Positions 15,990-25,576 of a stretch of 64,000 bases of DNA are shown here, one piece after another. Made by a program: the position numbers and the translations under genes. How positions within the stretch are numbered: the first letter of the stretch is position 1; the number at the start of each line of letters is the position of its first letter. The notes under the pieces are model-generated. The model saw nothing but the letters and a program-made list of their open reading frames with translations, did no database searches and was not told where the DNA came from. Source of the DNA: Palsa-147 sp963771905 (GTDB lineage Bacteria; Acidobacteriota; Terriglobia; Acidiferrales; UBA7541); assembly GCA_963771905.1 (NCBI GenBank), contig CAVYVI010000015.1:1-64000 (forward strand). Reading direction: 5' to 3'.

Positions 15990-16502
15990 CTAGGCGGCGT
16001 GCGCGAGGCGATCGTATTCCAAACGCGACGGTTGCGGCAGCAAAACGACCAGCGTATAAACGCCGAGCGCCGTGCCGAGCAATGGGCGCAGAAGTGCCAG
16101 AAACGCGAGGACGGTTACGAAAATTCGCGCCCACGGCGCGCGTTGCAATAATCCGTAGCCCGCGACAATCGAGAGCACGCCGATGATCATGCCCAGCATC
16201 CCGCCGAAGACGGCGATCGATTCGACGAATCGCGCCAAAGGCAATCCTTGCGGGAACGCCGGAATGTTGTCCGTGATGGCGGAAATAATTCCCGGCAACC
16301 AGTGTAGTCCGATGAAATACAGCCACGCCGCAGACATGATTCGCAGTGCGCCGAGCACAATCCAAAGGACGCCGAGAATTCCGACGTGCTTCTCGAGTTT
16401 GCCCGCGCTGGCCGCCGTAGTCGAGACGCTGATGGGACGCCCGCAGACGCTGCAAAATTGCGCCTGCGAATTCAATGCAGTTCCGCATCGATCGCAAAAC
16501 AT
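15990..16502 (-). CDS. Zinc-ribbon membrane protein
   Basis: A 170-residue protein with an N-terminal zinc ribbon (Cys3, Cys6, Cys17, Cys20 in CDRCG and CSVCG) and about four membrane helices from residue 40 onward. Such ribbon-plus-membrane proteins are common and mostly uncharacterised. The ATG at 16500-16502 is chosen over the GTG just upstream because GGAGGTGA lies 6 nt before it. It lies between accA and the [2Fe-2S] gene, all in one direction; this gives no firm hint of function. Confidence 0.75.
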   Translation of the reverse strand: MFCDRCGTALNSQAQFCSVCGRPISVSTTAASAGKLEKHVGILGVLWIVLGALRIMSAAWLYFIGLHWLPGIISAITDNIPAFPQGLPLARFVESIAVFGGMLGMIIGVLSIVAGYGLLQRAPWARIFVTVLAFLALLRPLLGTALGVYTLVVLLPQPSRLEYDRLAHAA

Positions 16503-16623
16503 CACTCACCTCCAGCCCCTTCGGAGAGGTTCTGCAATAAGATACGCAGGAACACCAAGAAATGTTTCGTCCGGGCGCCCAGACTCTCCGCGGCCGCAAC
16601 ACTTTAGGTTTCTTAATTCGCCG

Positions 16624-17592
16624 CTAGTAGAACTGGCCCATGCGTCGGAACTTTTCGTACCGGCGTTGCAGAAGATCCGCGGTCGAGAGGCTGGAAATTT
16701 CGCGGAATGTTCTTTGAAGAACGCCGTCGAGAATCTTCGCGGTAGCTTCGTGGTCCAGATGCGCGCCGCCCTCGGGCTCCGGAACGATCTCGTCAATCAA
16801 ATCCATCTCGAGAAGGTCTTTCGCCGTGAGCTTCAGCGCTTCCGCCGCAATCTCAGCCTTGGTCGAATCGCGCCACATTATGGAAGCGCAGCCTTCCGGA
16901 GAAATCACGGAGTAGAGCGAATTTTCGAGCATAAGAATGCGGTCGCCGACGGCTATCGCGAGCGCGCCTCCCGAGCCACCTTCGCCGGTGATAGTAACGA
17001 GAATCGGCACCGGCAAGCGCGCCATCTCGCGCAAGTTGCGCGCGATCGCTTCCGCTTGTCCGCGTTCTTCGGCGTCGACTCCTGGATACGCTCCGGGCGT
17101 ATCGATGAACGTGAAAATCGGACGCTTGAATTTCGCCGCAAGGGTCATCACGCGCAAGGCCTTGCGATAGCCTTCAGGTTTCGCCTGTCCAAAATTGCGA
17201 GCGAGTCGCTGCTTGGTGTCGCGGCCTTTCTGCTGGCCGAGGACCATCACGGGCACGCCGTGAAACCACGCCATGCCGCAGATCATCGCGGGATCGTCGG
17301 CGAACGCGCGGTCACCGTGAATTTCGCTGAAGCCCTCGAAGAGAAGCCGCGCGAAATCGAGTGTATAGGGACGTTGCTGATGACGCGCGAGTTGCAGGCG
17401 CTGCCACACGCCGAGGTTGGAGTAGAAATCGTGCTTCAGGTCGGCGACCTGCTGCCGCAGGCGGGCGATTTCAAGCTCGGTCGAATCTCCGGGAGTGGCG
17501 AGATTCAGAAGTTCATCGACGTCGCGCTCGAGCGAATCGATCGCCTGCCGGCGTTCCTTGTCGCGCGCGTTCATATGCGTTTTTTTCGCCAA
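16624..17592 (-). CDS. accA: Acetyl-CoA carboxylase carboxyltransferase, alpha subunit
   Basis: A 322-residue AccA: the N-terminal helical region, then the crotonase-like core with FSEIHGDRAFADDPA, FIDTPGAYPG, GEGGSGGALA and VISPEGCASI, all hallmarks of the subunit. With AccD it transfers CO2 from carboxybiotin to acetyl-CoA to start fatty-acid synthesis; accD is not in the window. The frame opens at TTG (17590-17592); an ATG lies six codons later (17574). Neither has a strong ribosome site, so the first residues are open. It follows dnaE by 10 nt, the same dnaE-accA order as in E. coli. Confidence 0.95.
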   Translation of the reverse strand: MAKKTHMNARDKERRQAIDSLERDVDELLNLATPGDSTELEIARLRQQVADLKHDFYSNLGVWQRLQLARHQQRPYTLDFARLLFEGFSEIHGDRAFADDPAMICGMAWFHGVPVMVLGQQKGRDTKQRLARNFGQAKPEGYRKALRVMTLAAKFKRPIFTFIDTPGAYPGVDAEERGQAEAIARNLREMARLPVPILVTITGEGGSGGALAIAVGDRILMLENSLYSVISPEGCASIMWRDSTKAEIAAEALKLTAKDLLEMDLIDEIVPEPEGGAHLDHEATAKILDGVLQRTFREISSLSTADLLQRRYEKFRRMGQFY

Positions 17593-17602
17593 GTCAGTTC
17601 GC

Positions 17603-20600
17603 TCACTGCATCACAATCGCGTCCGGGCCGCAAATTCCGCGAAGCCGATCGAGCAATTCCGCGTCGGCCTGAACCGAACGCGTGGACTCGAGCGTCGCTT
17701 CCGCGCCGTCGCCGCTTAGAAGATCGAATTCAACTTTGCAGCGCCCAGGCCGGCTGGCAATAATTTCGTCAAGTTGCTCGAGCATGCTCTGATCCGCTGA
17801 CGTCAAGTCGACGCGAACGCGGAGCAGCGCCGGTCCGCTCTGCAACATCTCGTCGATCGGCCGCGCATCGGAGACGGCCAGGCGCGTGCCGGCTTCCTCG
17901 ACGTTGACGCGGCCCTTCACCAGCAATGGCACGGCGCCTTTTAGAATTGGTTCGAGGCGCTGAAAAGCTTCGGGAAATATAAGCGCGTCAACAACGCCCG
18001 TTTGATCTTGAAGCGTCGCGATGGCCCAACGCTGGCCCCTCTTCGATCGCATCGGGCGAGACTGCACGATGATTCCCGTGACGATGATGTCGGAGCCATT
18101 GCGGCGGCCTTCGAGAGAACCGATTTCAACCGCGCTCAATTCTTTCAGCCGCCCGGCATATTTATCGAGCGGATGGCCGGAGATATAGAAGCCCAGCGTG
18201 GCGAATTCGCCGGCGAGGCGCTCTTCTTCGGACCATTCCGCAGCGTTGGAAACGTGCTGCTCCGGAAAAGACGGCGCGGAAGGCATCGCCGCGAAAAAAG
18301 CATTTTGGCCGCTGGTGCGTTCGCGATGCAGGCGCTGGCTATGCTTGAGCGCCTCGTCGATATCGGCCCAGTGGCTCGCGCGTACTCCCGGCAGCGAATC
18401 GAGCGCTCCGGATTTGATCAGGCTTTCGAGAACGCGGCGATTGACGAGACCCGGATCTATCGACGAGCAGAAATCGAAAATATCGCTGAAGTGGCCGCGC
18501 TTCTGCCGGGCGTCGCAAATCCCTTTCGCGGTGTTCTCACCCACATTTTTGATCGCGGCCAGTCCGAAACGAATGTGATCGCCAACCGGCGTGAAATACA
18601 AAGAACTTTCGTGCACATCGGGCGGAAGAACCGTGATGCCGAGGCTGCGCGATTCCGCGATGTACTTCACAACTTTTTCCATGCTGCCGGTTTCCGCCGT
18701 CAGCATGGCGGCCATGAACTCGACCGGAAAATGCGTTTTCAAATAAGCGGTTTGATAGGCAACCAGAGCGTAGGCGCAGGAATGCGATTTATTGAATCCG
18801 TAGCCTGCGAATTCTTCCATCAGGTCAAAAATCTTGGTCGCTTTTTTCGACGGGACTTTGCGCGCGGCGCAACCCGCCATAAATTTCTCGCGCTGTGCGG
18901 CCATCTCTTCTTTTTTCTTTTTGCCCATGGCGCGGCGCAAAATATCCGCTTCGCCGAGCGAGAAGCCCGCGAGCCGGTTCGCGATTTGCATCACCTGTTC
19001 CTGATAAACGATGACGCCCAAGGTTTCCGAGAGAATTTCTTCGAGCTCGGGCAGGTCGTAGGTGACTTTCTTCTTGCCATGCTTCCGGCCAATGAACTCG
19101 TCGATCATGCCGCCCTGAATCGGGCCGGGACGATAGAGCGCGTTGAGCGCGGTGAGATCTTCGAGTCGCGTCGGCTGGTAGCGGCGCAGGATGTCGCGCA
19201 TGCCGTGCGATTCAAACTGGAATATTCCGGTGGTGTTGCCGGCGGCGAATGGAAGATACGTTTTGGGATCGTCCGTCGGAAGCGTGGAGAGATCAATTTC
19301 CACGCCGCGATTCCGGCGAATCAGCGTCACGGCGTCGGCGAGAACGGTGAGCGTGGTCAGGCCGAGGAAATCCATTTTCAGGAGGCCGATGCGCTCGAGC
19401 GCGTTCATGTCGTACTGCGTCGTAATTTCCTCTTTGTTGGACTTGTAGAGCGGGACGATTTCCGTTAGTGGGCGCGGTGAAATGACGACGCCGGCAGCGT
19501 GGGTGGAGGCGTGGCGCGCAAGGCCTTCGAGGCGCAAAGCGATGTTGATCAGATCGCCGACCTTCTCGTCGTCTTTCCTTTGCTGGGCCAGTTGGCTGGA
19601 TTGCTTGAGAGCGTCGTCGAGAGTGATGTTGAGCTGATTGGGAACGAGCTTGGCCAGACGGTCGACTTCGCCGTACGGCATATCGAGAGCGCGGCCGACG
19701 TCTTTTATGGCAGCCTTCGCCGCCATGGTCCCGAAAGTGATGATTTGCGCTACGCTGTGCTCGCCATATTTCTGGCGCACGTAGTCGATCACTTCACCCC
19801 TGCGGCGCACGCAAAAATCGATATCGATATCCGGCATCGAGACGCGCTCGGGGTTCAGGAAGCGTTCGAAAAGAAGATCGTACTGCAGCGGATCGATGTC
19901 GGTGATGCGCAACGCGAAGCTGACCAAGCTGCCGGCGGCCGAACCGCGGCCCGGGCCAACGGGAACGCCTTGAGTGCGAGCGTAATGGATGAAATCCCAG
20001 ACGATCAGGAAGTAGCCGGCGAAGCGCATCTTCTTGATCATTTCGATTTCACTGGATAAACGGCGTTCGTAAGCTTCGAGCGGCTGGCGAAGACGCCCCT
20101 CTTTAGCTTGGCGCTCGAGCTCCGGAACGCGCGCCACGAAGCCTTCGCGGGCAACTTTCTCGAAATAGCTTTCCGCAGTGTGCCCGGCGGGAACCTGAAA
20201 TTCGGGGAACGGATTCGCGACGCGCTCGATCTTGACGTGGCAACGCTCGGCGATGGCGACGGTGCGCTGGACGGCATCCGGCAGCTCGCGGAAAACGCGC
20301 ATCATTTCTTCCGCCGACTTGAAATAAAATTGGTCGGTCGCGAATTTCATGCGATGCGCATCGCTCATCGTCTTGCCGGTCTGAATGCACATCAAAACTT
20401 CCTGCGCGCGCGCATCGGATTGCGTCAGATAGTGGCAGTCATTTGTAGCCACGAGCGGGATGCCGGTTTCCTTCGAGAGAAGCACCAGATCTTTATTTAC
20501 CGCCGTTTCGATCTCGAGGCCTTGATCCTGAACTTCGATGAAGAAATTCCCCTTACCGAAGATATCGCGAAGGCGATAGGCGGATTCGCGCGCCTTATCG

Positions 20601-21058
20601 AGCTTGTGGTCGAGAACCGCTTCGGCTACCTCGCCGCGCAGGCAGGCGGAAAGCGCGATCAGGCCCTTGCTGTGCCGGGCGAGAAGGTCGTGGTCCACGC
20701 GCGGCTTGTAATAGAAGCCGTCGAGATATCCCGTCGAAACGAGCTTAATGAGATTGCGATAGCCTTCGTCAGTTTCACACAGCAGAACGAGATGATTCGA
20801 ACGTTCGGCTTCCGCGCCTCGCGCCTTGTGGCTTCCCGGCGCGACGTAGACTTCGCACCCGATGATCGGCTTGACGCCGTGCGTGGTTGCTTGATGGAAG
20901 AAATTGGCTGCCGCGAAAAGATTGCCATGATCCGTCACGGCGACGGCAGGCATTCCGCGGCGCGCGGCTTCGGCCGTCAGCTCGGAGATGTCGCACGCTC
21001 CATCCAAAAGAGAGTAATCCGTATGAAGATGGAGGTGGACGAAGTTCGGAGTGCCCAT
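17603..21058 (-). CDS. dnaE: DNA polymerase III alpha subunit
   Basis: A 1151-residue DnaE1-type replicative polymerase. Domains in order: PHP domain (HLHLHTDYSLLDG from residue 8, VTDHGN), palm and fingers with the catalytic PDIDIDF (409-415), a helix-hairpin-helix region and a C-terminal OB domain (about 975-1060). It makes DNA on both strands with the beta clamp. The ATG at 21056-21058 gives the usual start (PNFVHLHLHTDYS). It is followed closely by accA. The length and domains are ordinary for the family. Confidence 0.97.
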   Translation of the reverse strand: MGTPNFVHLHLHTDYSLLDGACDISELTAEAARRGMPAVAVTDHGNLFAAANFFHQATTHGVKPIIGCEVYVAPGSHKARGAEAERSNHLVLLCETDEGYRNLIKLVSTGYLDGFYYKPRVDHDLLARHSKGLIALSACLRGEVAEAVLDHKLDKARESAYRLRDIFGKGNFFIEVQDQGLEIETAVNKDLVLLSKETGIPLVATNDCHYLTQSDARAQEVLMCIQTGKTMSDAHRMKFATDQFYFKSAEEMMRVFRELPDAVQRTVAIAERCHVKIERVANPFPEFQVPAGHTAESYFEKVAREGFVARVPELERQAKEGRLRQPLEAYERRLSSEIEMIKKMRFAGYFLIVWDFIHYARTQGVPVGPGRGSAAGSLVSFALRITDIDPLQYDLLFERFLNPERVSMPDIDIDFCVRRRGEVIDYVRQKYGEHSVAQIITFGTMAAKAAIKDVGRALDMPYGEVDRLAKLVPNQLNITLDDALKQSSQLAQQRKDDEKVGDLINIALRLEGLARHASTHAAGVVISPRPLTEIVPLYKSNKEEITTQYDMNALERIGLLKMDFLGLTTLTVLADAVTLIRRNRGVEIDLSTLPTDDPKTYLPFAAGNTTGIFQFESHGMRDILRRYQPTRLEDLTALNALYRPGPIQGGMIDEFIGRKHGKKKVTYDLPELEEILSETLGVIVYQEQVMQIANRLAGFSLGEADILRRAMGKKKKEEMAAQREKFMAGCAARKVPSKKATKIFDLMEEFAGYGFNKSHSCAYALVAYQTAYLKTHFPVEFMAAMLTAETGSMEKVVKYIAESRSLGITVLPPDVHESSLYFTPVGDHIRFGLAAIKNVGENTAKGICDARQKRGHFSDIFDFCSSIDPGLVNRRVLESLIKSGALDSLPGVRASHWADIDEALKHSQRLHRERTSGQNAFFAAMPSAPSFPEQHVSNAAEWSEEERLAGEFATLGFYISGHPLDKYAGRLKELSAVEIGSLEGRRNGSDIIVTGIIVQSRPMRSKRGQRWAIATLQDQTGVVDALIFPEAFQRLEPILKGAVPLLVKGRVNVEEAGTRLAVSDARPIDEMLQSGPALLRVRVDLTSADQSMLEQLDEIIASRPGRCKVEFDLLSGDGAEATLESTRSVQADAELLDRLRGICGPDAIVMQ

Positions 21059-21212
21059 GTGTGGCTATTCTAATCCAGCTCTGACGATTCCGTTAGCAAA
21101 GATGCCAATGACGCGAATTATTCTTGACTGCGGATTGCTTTTTCTGGCGCACGAGACTGAGATCCGCGGCCGCCGGGACGCTGAGCTGTTCTCACGGCGA
21201 CCGGCGCCGGCG

Positions 21213-22781
21213 CTAGCGGCGTTTCTTGGCATGTTTTGCGTGCGCCGCTTTCCGAGGCACATGCTTGCGCGTCGGCGGTTTCGATTTGTGGCCGTGCGCC
21301 GCGGCCGTCTTCGCTGATTTTGCGGCCGGCGGCTTCGCGCTTTTTGCCTCCTCGGCTCGGACGTGCTTCGCCTGGGCGGCCGCCTGAATGGCTTCGGATT
21401 TGGTCGGCGGCGGAAGCGCGGCAGGCGCCACCGCACTCGCTGGAGGTTTTTCCTTCGATTTGCTCTTTTTCTTTTCTTCCGGTTTTTTCTTAAGCGGCTC
21501 GTCCTTGATTCCAGCGAGCTTCTTCAGGATCTTGGTGCGCTCGATCGGATCGCGGCCTTTGCCGCGAAGTTGCGCTTCGAAGAAGTCCTCGAGGATTTTG
21601 TCGAACTTCGGTCCGCGCGGCACGCCCAGCGCGTCGAGTTCCGCAACCGGCAGAGCCGAGCGCATGGGGCGCCACTTCTGCAGGTAGTTGCGGATTTTGG
21701 CGACAGCCTTCGAATTGCCATACTCGGCCTGCAGAAACGCCAGCCGTTCCGGAGGAACTTTTTCCAGGAAGAAAAATGCGTCCTTCGGAGCGTTCGTCTT
21801 TCCGCCTTTCAGCATCTTGAGAGCTTTTTCGGTCTCGGGAACGAGCTCGTCGATGATGGCGATTTCCTTCGCCGAGAATTCCATGTGGCGCAGCGCGGCC
21901 GCGGCCTCGCGACTCTTGAGCCGGGAGAGCAGGAAGTAGAGCACGGGTGTTGCAAGACGCGGGCGAATCCCGGCGGCCAGGAATCCTTCGCGAGCTCGAT
22001 TGAGGCGCGAGAGTCCTTCGTAATCCGGGTGACGCCGCACCAGTTGCGGATGAATCGCGGCAATCAGGCCACGCGATTCCCACTGTTTCAAAACTCCCGC
22101 GGGATTATCTTCGCGGCCGAGATGCATGACTTCCCTTCCGACCGCGGCGCCATCGAGTTGTTCGTGCAAGCCGCGGCCGAGCGCCAGGTCGAACCATTCC
22201 TCCGTGCGGGACTCCATTTTGAAATCCATGCGCACGGCATAACGGAGGATGCGCAGAAGACGAATGGGCTGATTCGTGAAAGCGTGGATGGAGAGGGCGC
22301 GGACTTCGCGCTTTTCGAGATCGGCGAGGCCGTTGGTGGGATCGAGAAGAAGGCCGCGGGAATTCGGATTCAGCGAGATCGCGATGGCATTGATGGCGAA
22401 ATCGCGGCGGCGCAGGTCTTCCATCACGGTCGACCATCGAATATCAGGCTTGGCGCCGGGGCGTTCATAGAAATCATCACGCGCGGCGGAAATCGAACCA
22501 TCCGCGTCGCCCGCGAAAATAATTTCGTAATGCCGCAGGCGCTCGTCTTCCGAGACAATGCGCGCGCCGCCCTTCTCGATTTCACGGACGATCCGTTGCG
22601 GATTTCCTTCGACGGTGAAATCCAAATCCCGGATGGGCATGCCGGAGATGAGGTCGCGCACGGCGCCGCCGGTCAGATAGATATTCGAATCCTGCGCGCG
22701 GGCCAATTCCTGCACGCGCACCAGCGCGGCGCGTTGCTCCGGCGAGAGCCGGCTTTCGAGCAGATACATGTAATCAGGCAT
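21213..22781 (-). CDS. CCA-adding/poly(A) polymerase-type nucleotidyltransferase with basic tail
   Basis: A 522-residue class II tRNA nucleotidyltransferase. The catalytic head has LTGGAVRDLI (from 37) and the metal-binding Asp52/Asp54 in RDLDF; RRRDFAINAIA and the neck/body helices follow. Family members add CCA to tRNA 3' ends or poly(A) to RNA, and the two cannot be told apart here. From about residue 426 the protein ends in a 97-residue tail made almost only of Lys, Ala, Pro and Glu, likely disordered and strongly basic. The ATG has AAGGAGG upstream. Xer and dnaE flank it in the same direction. Confidence 0.9.
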   Translation of the reverse strand: MPDYMYLLESRLSPEQRAALVRVQELARAQDSNIYLTGGAVRDLISGMPIRDLDFTVEGNPQRIVREIEKGGARIVSEDERLRHYEIIFAGDADGSISAARDDFYERPGAKPDIRWSTVMEDLRRRDFAINAIAISLNPNSRGLLLDPTNGLADLEKREVRALSIHAFTNQPIRLLRILRYAVRMDFKMESRTEEWFDLALGRGLHEQLDGAAVGREVMHLGREDNPAGVLKQWESRGLIAAIHPQLVRRHPDYEGLSRLNRAREGFLAAGIRPRLATPVLYFLLSRLKSREAAAALRHMEFSAKEIAIIDELVPETEKALKMLKGGKTNAPKDAFFFLEKVPPERLAFLQAEYGNSKAVAKIRNYLQKWRPMRSALPVAELDALGVPRGPKFDKILEDFFEAQLRGKGRDPIERTKILKKLAGIKDEPLKKKPEEKKKSKSKEKPPASAVAPAALPPPTKSEAIQAAAQAKHVRAEEAKSAKPPAAKSAKTAAAHGHKSKPPTRKHVPRKAAHAKHAKKRR

Positions 22782-22899
22782 GAGTGCTACGGCCTCCTTC
22801 GAGCGGCCAATCGATCGTTATTGCGAATTCCCAGTTCTCCTACGCTTCATGCTCGCGCGAACCTCGGCGCGGAATTTGACTTTCAATCCATTCGATCGA

Positions 22900-23784
22900 T
22901 CAGGCGCGTGGGTGGTGTTCGCGATACACCTGTTTCAATCGATCCTCGACGACGTGCGTATAAATTTGCGTGGTCGCAATGTCCGCATGGCCCAGCATCA
23001 TTTGCACCGAGCGCAAATCGGCGCCGCGATCGAGGAGATGCGTTGCAAAACTGTGCCGCAGCATGTGTGGCTTGAGCTTTTTGCGCAGCCCCGCTTTACG
23101 TCCACAATCCGAGATTGTCTTCCAGAAGCCGTGACGGGAACAGGCGCCGCCTTTGCGGCTCAGAAAAAGCAGATGTGGCGAGTTCGGGCGCACGAGCTTG
23201 GGCCGCGATTCCTTGAGATAGCGTTGCACGATTTCGAGAGCACGGCGGCCCACGGGCACGAGCCGCTCCTTGTCGCCTTTGCCGGTGCAGCGCAGGTATC
23301 CGCCGTCGAAATGCATATCGCTGATGCGCAGGCTGCACAGCTCGGAGACGCGCAACCCGGCGGAATACATCACTTCGATCATGGCTTTATCGCGCAGGCC
23401 GACGATGGTTTTTGGGTCAGGCTGACTGAGAAGCTTGTCGACCTCTTCGACGGTCAAAAACATCGGAAGGCTGCTGCGGAAACGCGGCGATTCGACCGTC
23501 TCGGCTGGGTCTTCCTGGATGTAGCCTTCCGCGAGCGCGAAGCGAAAGAAATGGCGGATGGTGACAAGGTGGCGCGCCACCGAGCGGCTATCAAGCTTGC
23601 GTTGATAAAGATAACGGAGGAAATCGACGATTTCGTCGCGCGCGACTTTGTCGATGGCGAGTTTGCGGCGTCCGGCAAACGCCGCGAACTTCTCGACGTC
23701 GCGGCGATAGGCATCGAGAGTATTCGGCGAGACACCCTTCTCGACGCGCAAGTAATTCACAAACGCCCGGATCACCGCTTCCAC
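22900..23784 (-). CDS. Tyrosine recombinase, XerC/XerD type
   Basis: A 294-residue site-specific recombinase: N-terminal SAM-like DNA-binding domain and C-terminal catalytic domain with Arg145, Lys169, His240, Arg243, His266 and the nucleophile Tyr275 (HMLRHSFATHLL, LGHADIATTQIY). The full set of residues and the standard length point to chromosome-dimer resolution at dif rather than to a mobile-element integrase. The GTG at 23782-23784 was chosen because GGGGG lies about 7 nt upstream; the open frame reaches 10 codons further to a TTG. XerC versus XerD cannot be settled. It follows murJ. Confidence 0.9.
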   Translation of the reverse strand: MEAVIRAFVNYLRVEKGVSPNTLDAYRRDVEKFAAFAGRRKLAIDKVARDEIVDFLRYLYQRKLDSRSVARHLVTIRHFFRFALAEGYIQEDPAETVESPRFRSSLPMFLTVEEVDKLLSQPDPKTIVGLRDKAMIEVMYSAGLRVSELCSLRISDMHFDGGYLRCTGKGDKERLVPVGRRALEIVQRYLKESRPKLVRPNSPHLLFLSRKGGACSRHGFWKTISDCGRKAGLRKKLKPHMLRHSFATHLLDRGADLRSVQMMLGHADIATTQIYTHVVEDRLKQVYREHHPRA

Positions 23785-23848
23785 GACTAGCCCCCACACT
23801 GCGCGCGTTCCCAAGTTCGGATCGCTACGTCAGTTCCCCAAAATCCGT

Positions 23849-25468
23849 TCAGGCCGTGCGTCCCGCGAGCAACGTGCTGCGCAGGAATGCAAAAACCTCG
23901 TGCAGCTCTTCGCAGCGCAACAGGCGCGCCGCAGCCGCATAGATTCCGAGCGAAACGGCGATCATCGCGGCCAGCGATGCCGCCTGAAACAAAAAATGAT
24001 CATTGCCGCGCGCTTCCACGAAATGCAGCATCCCCGCGCATGCTGCTCCCATCACGGCCGCACAGACCGCGGTACGCGCCAGAGAACCGAGGATCGCGGT
24101 CGCGCCCACGCGGCCGAAGCGCTTCCGAAAAATCACGAAGAGCGCCCCAAAATTCACATACGCCGCCGCCGCCGTCGCCAATGCCGGACCGGCGTTCGAG
24201 AGCGAGCGAAACAGGAAATGCAAGAAAATCACGTTGAGACAGACGTTCACCGCGAGTGCGACGGCGGCCACGCGCACGGGTGTTGCTGTATCGCGCAGCG
24301 AATAGAACACCGGCACGATGAGCTTCACGGCGGCGAACGCCGGGAGCCCGAGCGAGTAACACAACAGGGGCCGCGTCGTCAGCGCCGTTGAGTCGGCGGC
24401 GAAGCGGCCATGCTGGAACATAACGCGAAGGATCGGTTCGCGCAGAAGAATCAGTCCCACCGCGGCGGGCACCGTGATGAAGGAGACGAAGCGCAACGCG
24501 AAGGCAAACGTCGTGGTCATGTCGGCGAAGCGCGCGTCGTTGGCCTGGCGCGACAACATCGGGAGCAAAGCGGTCGAGATGGCCAGCGCGAAAGTTCCCA
24601 GGGCGAGCTCGACAACGCGATCGGCAACGTAGAGCGAGGTGATGCTGCCCTGAGGCATCTTCGGCGACATCGCGAAAATCGTGTCCACGAAAAAATTGAT
24701 TTGATACAGCCCGATACCGAAGAATCCCGGAATCATCAGCCTGGCCACCGTACGGATTCCCGGATCTTTGAAAGAGACCTGGAAACGAAAGCGCATTCCA
24801 CGGCGCACCAGTTCGGGAACCTGCATCAGGAACTGCAGCGCTCCACCGACAAGGACTCCCACTCCGAGCGCCACGGCGGGGCTGCGATAAGGAGGCGGTG
24901 CCCATTTCATGATCGGCACATAGAGGGCGCTCATCGAGAAGGCGGTGAGCGTCAAGTTGAACACGATGGGAGTCGAAGCGGGCAGACCGAAAACGTGATA
25001 GCTGTTCAGGATGGCCATCGCGAGGGCCGACAAGCCGATGAAAAAGACGTATGGAAAGATAATCCGGTTGAGATAGACGGCGAAGCCCCAATCCATGCGG
25101 TGGCCGCCAACGAGCGCGAAGAGATAGATGACGCGATTGGAGAAGATCACGCCTAGAACAGTGATGGCCGCGAGCACGACCGTGAACGTCGAAAATGCGC
25201 GCTGCGCGAATTCCCAAGCCTCTTCTTTCGATTTGTTCGCAATGTAGCCGGTAAAGACGGGGACGAATGAGGCCGTCACCGAGCCTTCGCCGACAAGGCG
25301 GCGCAGAAGGTTGGGGATTCGAAAGGCCAGGATAAATGAGTCCGCGGCGACGGAAGTGCCGAGGAGGAGGGTGATTCGTTGGTCTCGTAAGTACCCACAA
25401 ATACGGCTGATAATGGTGGCGAGAGTGATGGCGGAGGCGGATTGCAGAATCTGCCGTTTTTCGGTCAA
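23849..25468 (-). CDS. murJ: Lipid II flippase MurJ
   Basis: A 539-residue polytopic protein of the MVF family, with about 14 membrane segments. The N-terminal stretch ASAITLATIISRICGYLRD and the AFRIPNLLRRLVGEG loop are typical of MurJ, which flips the lipid-linked peptidoglycan precursor to the periplasmic side. The start is TTG (25466-25468) with GGGAG 10 nt upstream; no ATG precedes the conserved region. A predicted promoter at 25529-25557 gives a leader of about 54 nt. Confidence 0.94.
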   Translation of the reverse strand: MTEKRQILQSASAITLATIISRICGYLRDQRITLLLGTSVAADSFILAFRIPNLLRRLVGEGSVTASFVPVFTGYIANKSKEEAWEFAQRAFSTFTVVLAAITVLGVIFSNRVIYLFALVGGHRMDWGFAVYLNRIIFPYVFFIGLSALAMAILNSYHVFGLPASTPIVFNLTLTAFSMSALYVPIMKWAPPPYRSPAVALGVGVLVGGALQFLMQVPELVRRGMRFRFQVSFKDPGIRTVARLMIPGFFGIGLYQINFFVDTIFAMSPKMPQGSITSLYVADRVVELALGTFALAISTALLPMLSRQANDARFADMTTTFAFALRFVSFITVPAAVGLILLREPILRVMFQHGRFAADSTALTTRPLLCYSLGLPAFAAVKLIVPVFYSLRDTATPVRVAAVALAVNVCLNVIFLHFLFRSLSNAGPALATAAAAYVNFGALFVIFRKRFGRVGATAILGSLARTAVCAAVMGAACAGMLHFVEARGNDHFLFQAASLAAMIAVSLGIYAAAARLLRCEELHEVFAFLRSTLLAGRTA

Positions 25469-25509
25469 TCGCCGGAGGCTCCCATCATAACCCGTTTAAC
25501 ACCAATAAG

Positions 25510-25538
25510 TTGACAACGATTTCGAGCGAAGATAACAT
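25510..25538 (+). promoter_or_regulatory. Sigma70-type promoter of the 25577 gene
   Basis: TTGACA (25510-25515), a 17-base spacer and TAACAT (25533-25538). It predicts a start near 25545 and a leader of about 32 nt. Its -10 overlaps the -10 of the opposite-strand murJ promoter. Confidence 0.65.
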
Positions 25539-25557
25539 AACTCCGTGAGTTTTTCAA
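25529..25557 (-). promoter_or_regulatory. Sigma70-type promoter of murJ
   Basis: On the minus strand, TTGAAA (25552-25557), a 17-base spacer and TATCTT (25529-25534). It predicts a start near 25522. It overlaps the plus-strand promoter at 25510-25538, so both cannot be occupied at once. Confidence 0.55.
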
Positions 25558-25576
25558 CCGCCTTCCCGAGAAGGGC

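Noticed and set aside
16183..17763. 526-codon plus-strand frame
   Set aside because: Antisense to accA and its neighbours; Arg/Ala/His-rich, no domains.
18002..19468. 488-codon plus-strand frame
   Set aside because: Antisense to dnaE, whose minus-strand frame is certain.
21363..23075. 570-codon plus-strand frame
   Set aside because: Antisense to the nucleotidyltransferase and Xer genes; no domain content.
22900..23784. Xer recombinase as evidence of a mobile element
   Set aside because: Standard XerC/D length and residues, housekeeping neighbours, and no attachment-site repeats or cargo genes nearby.
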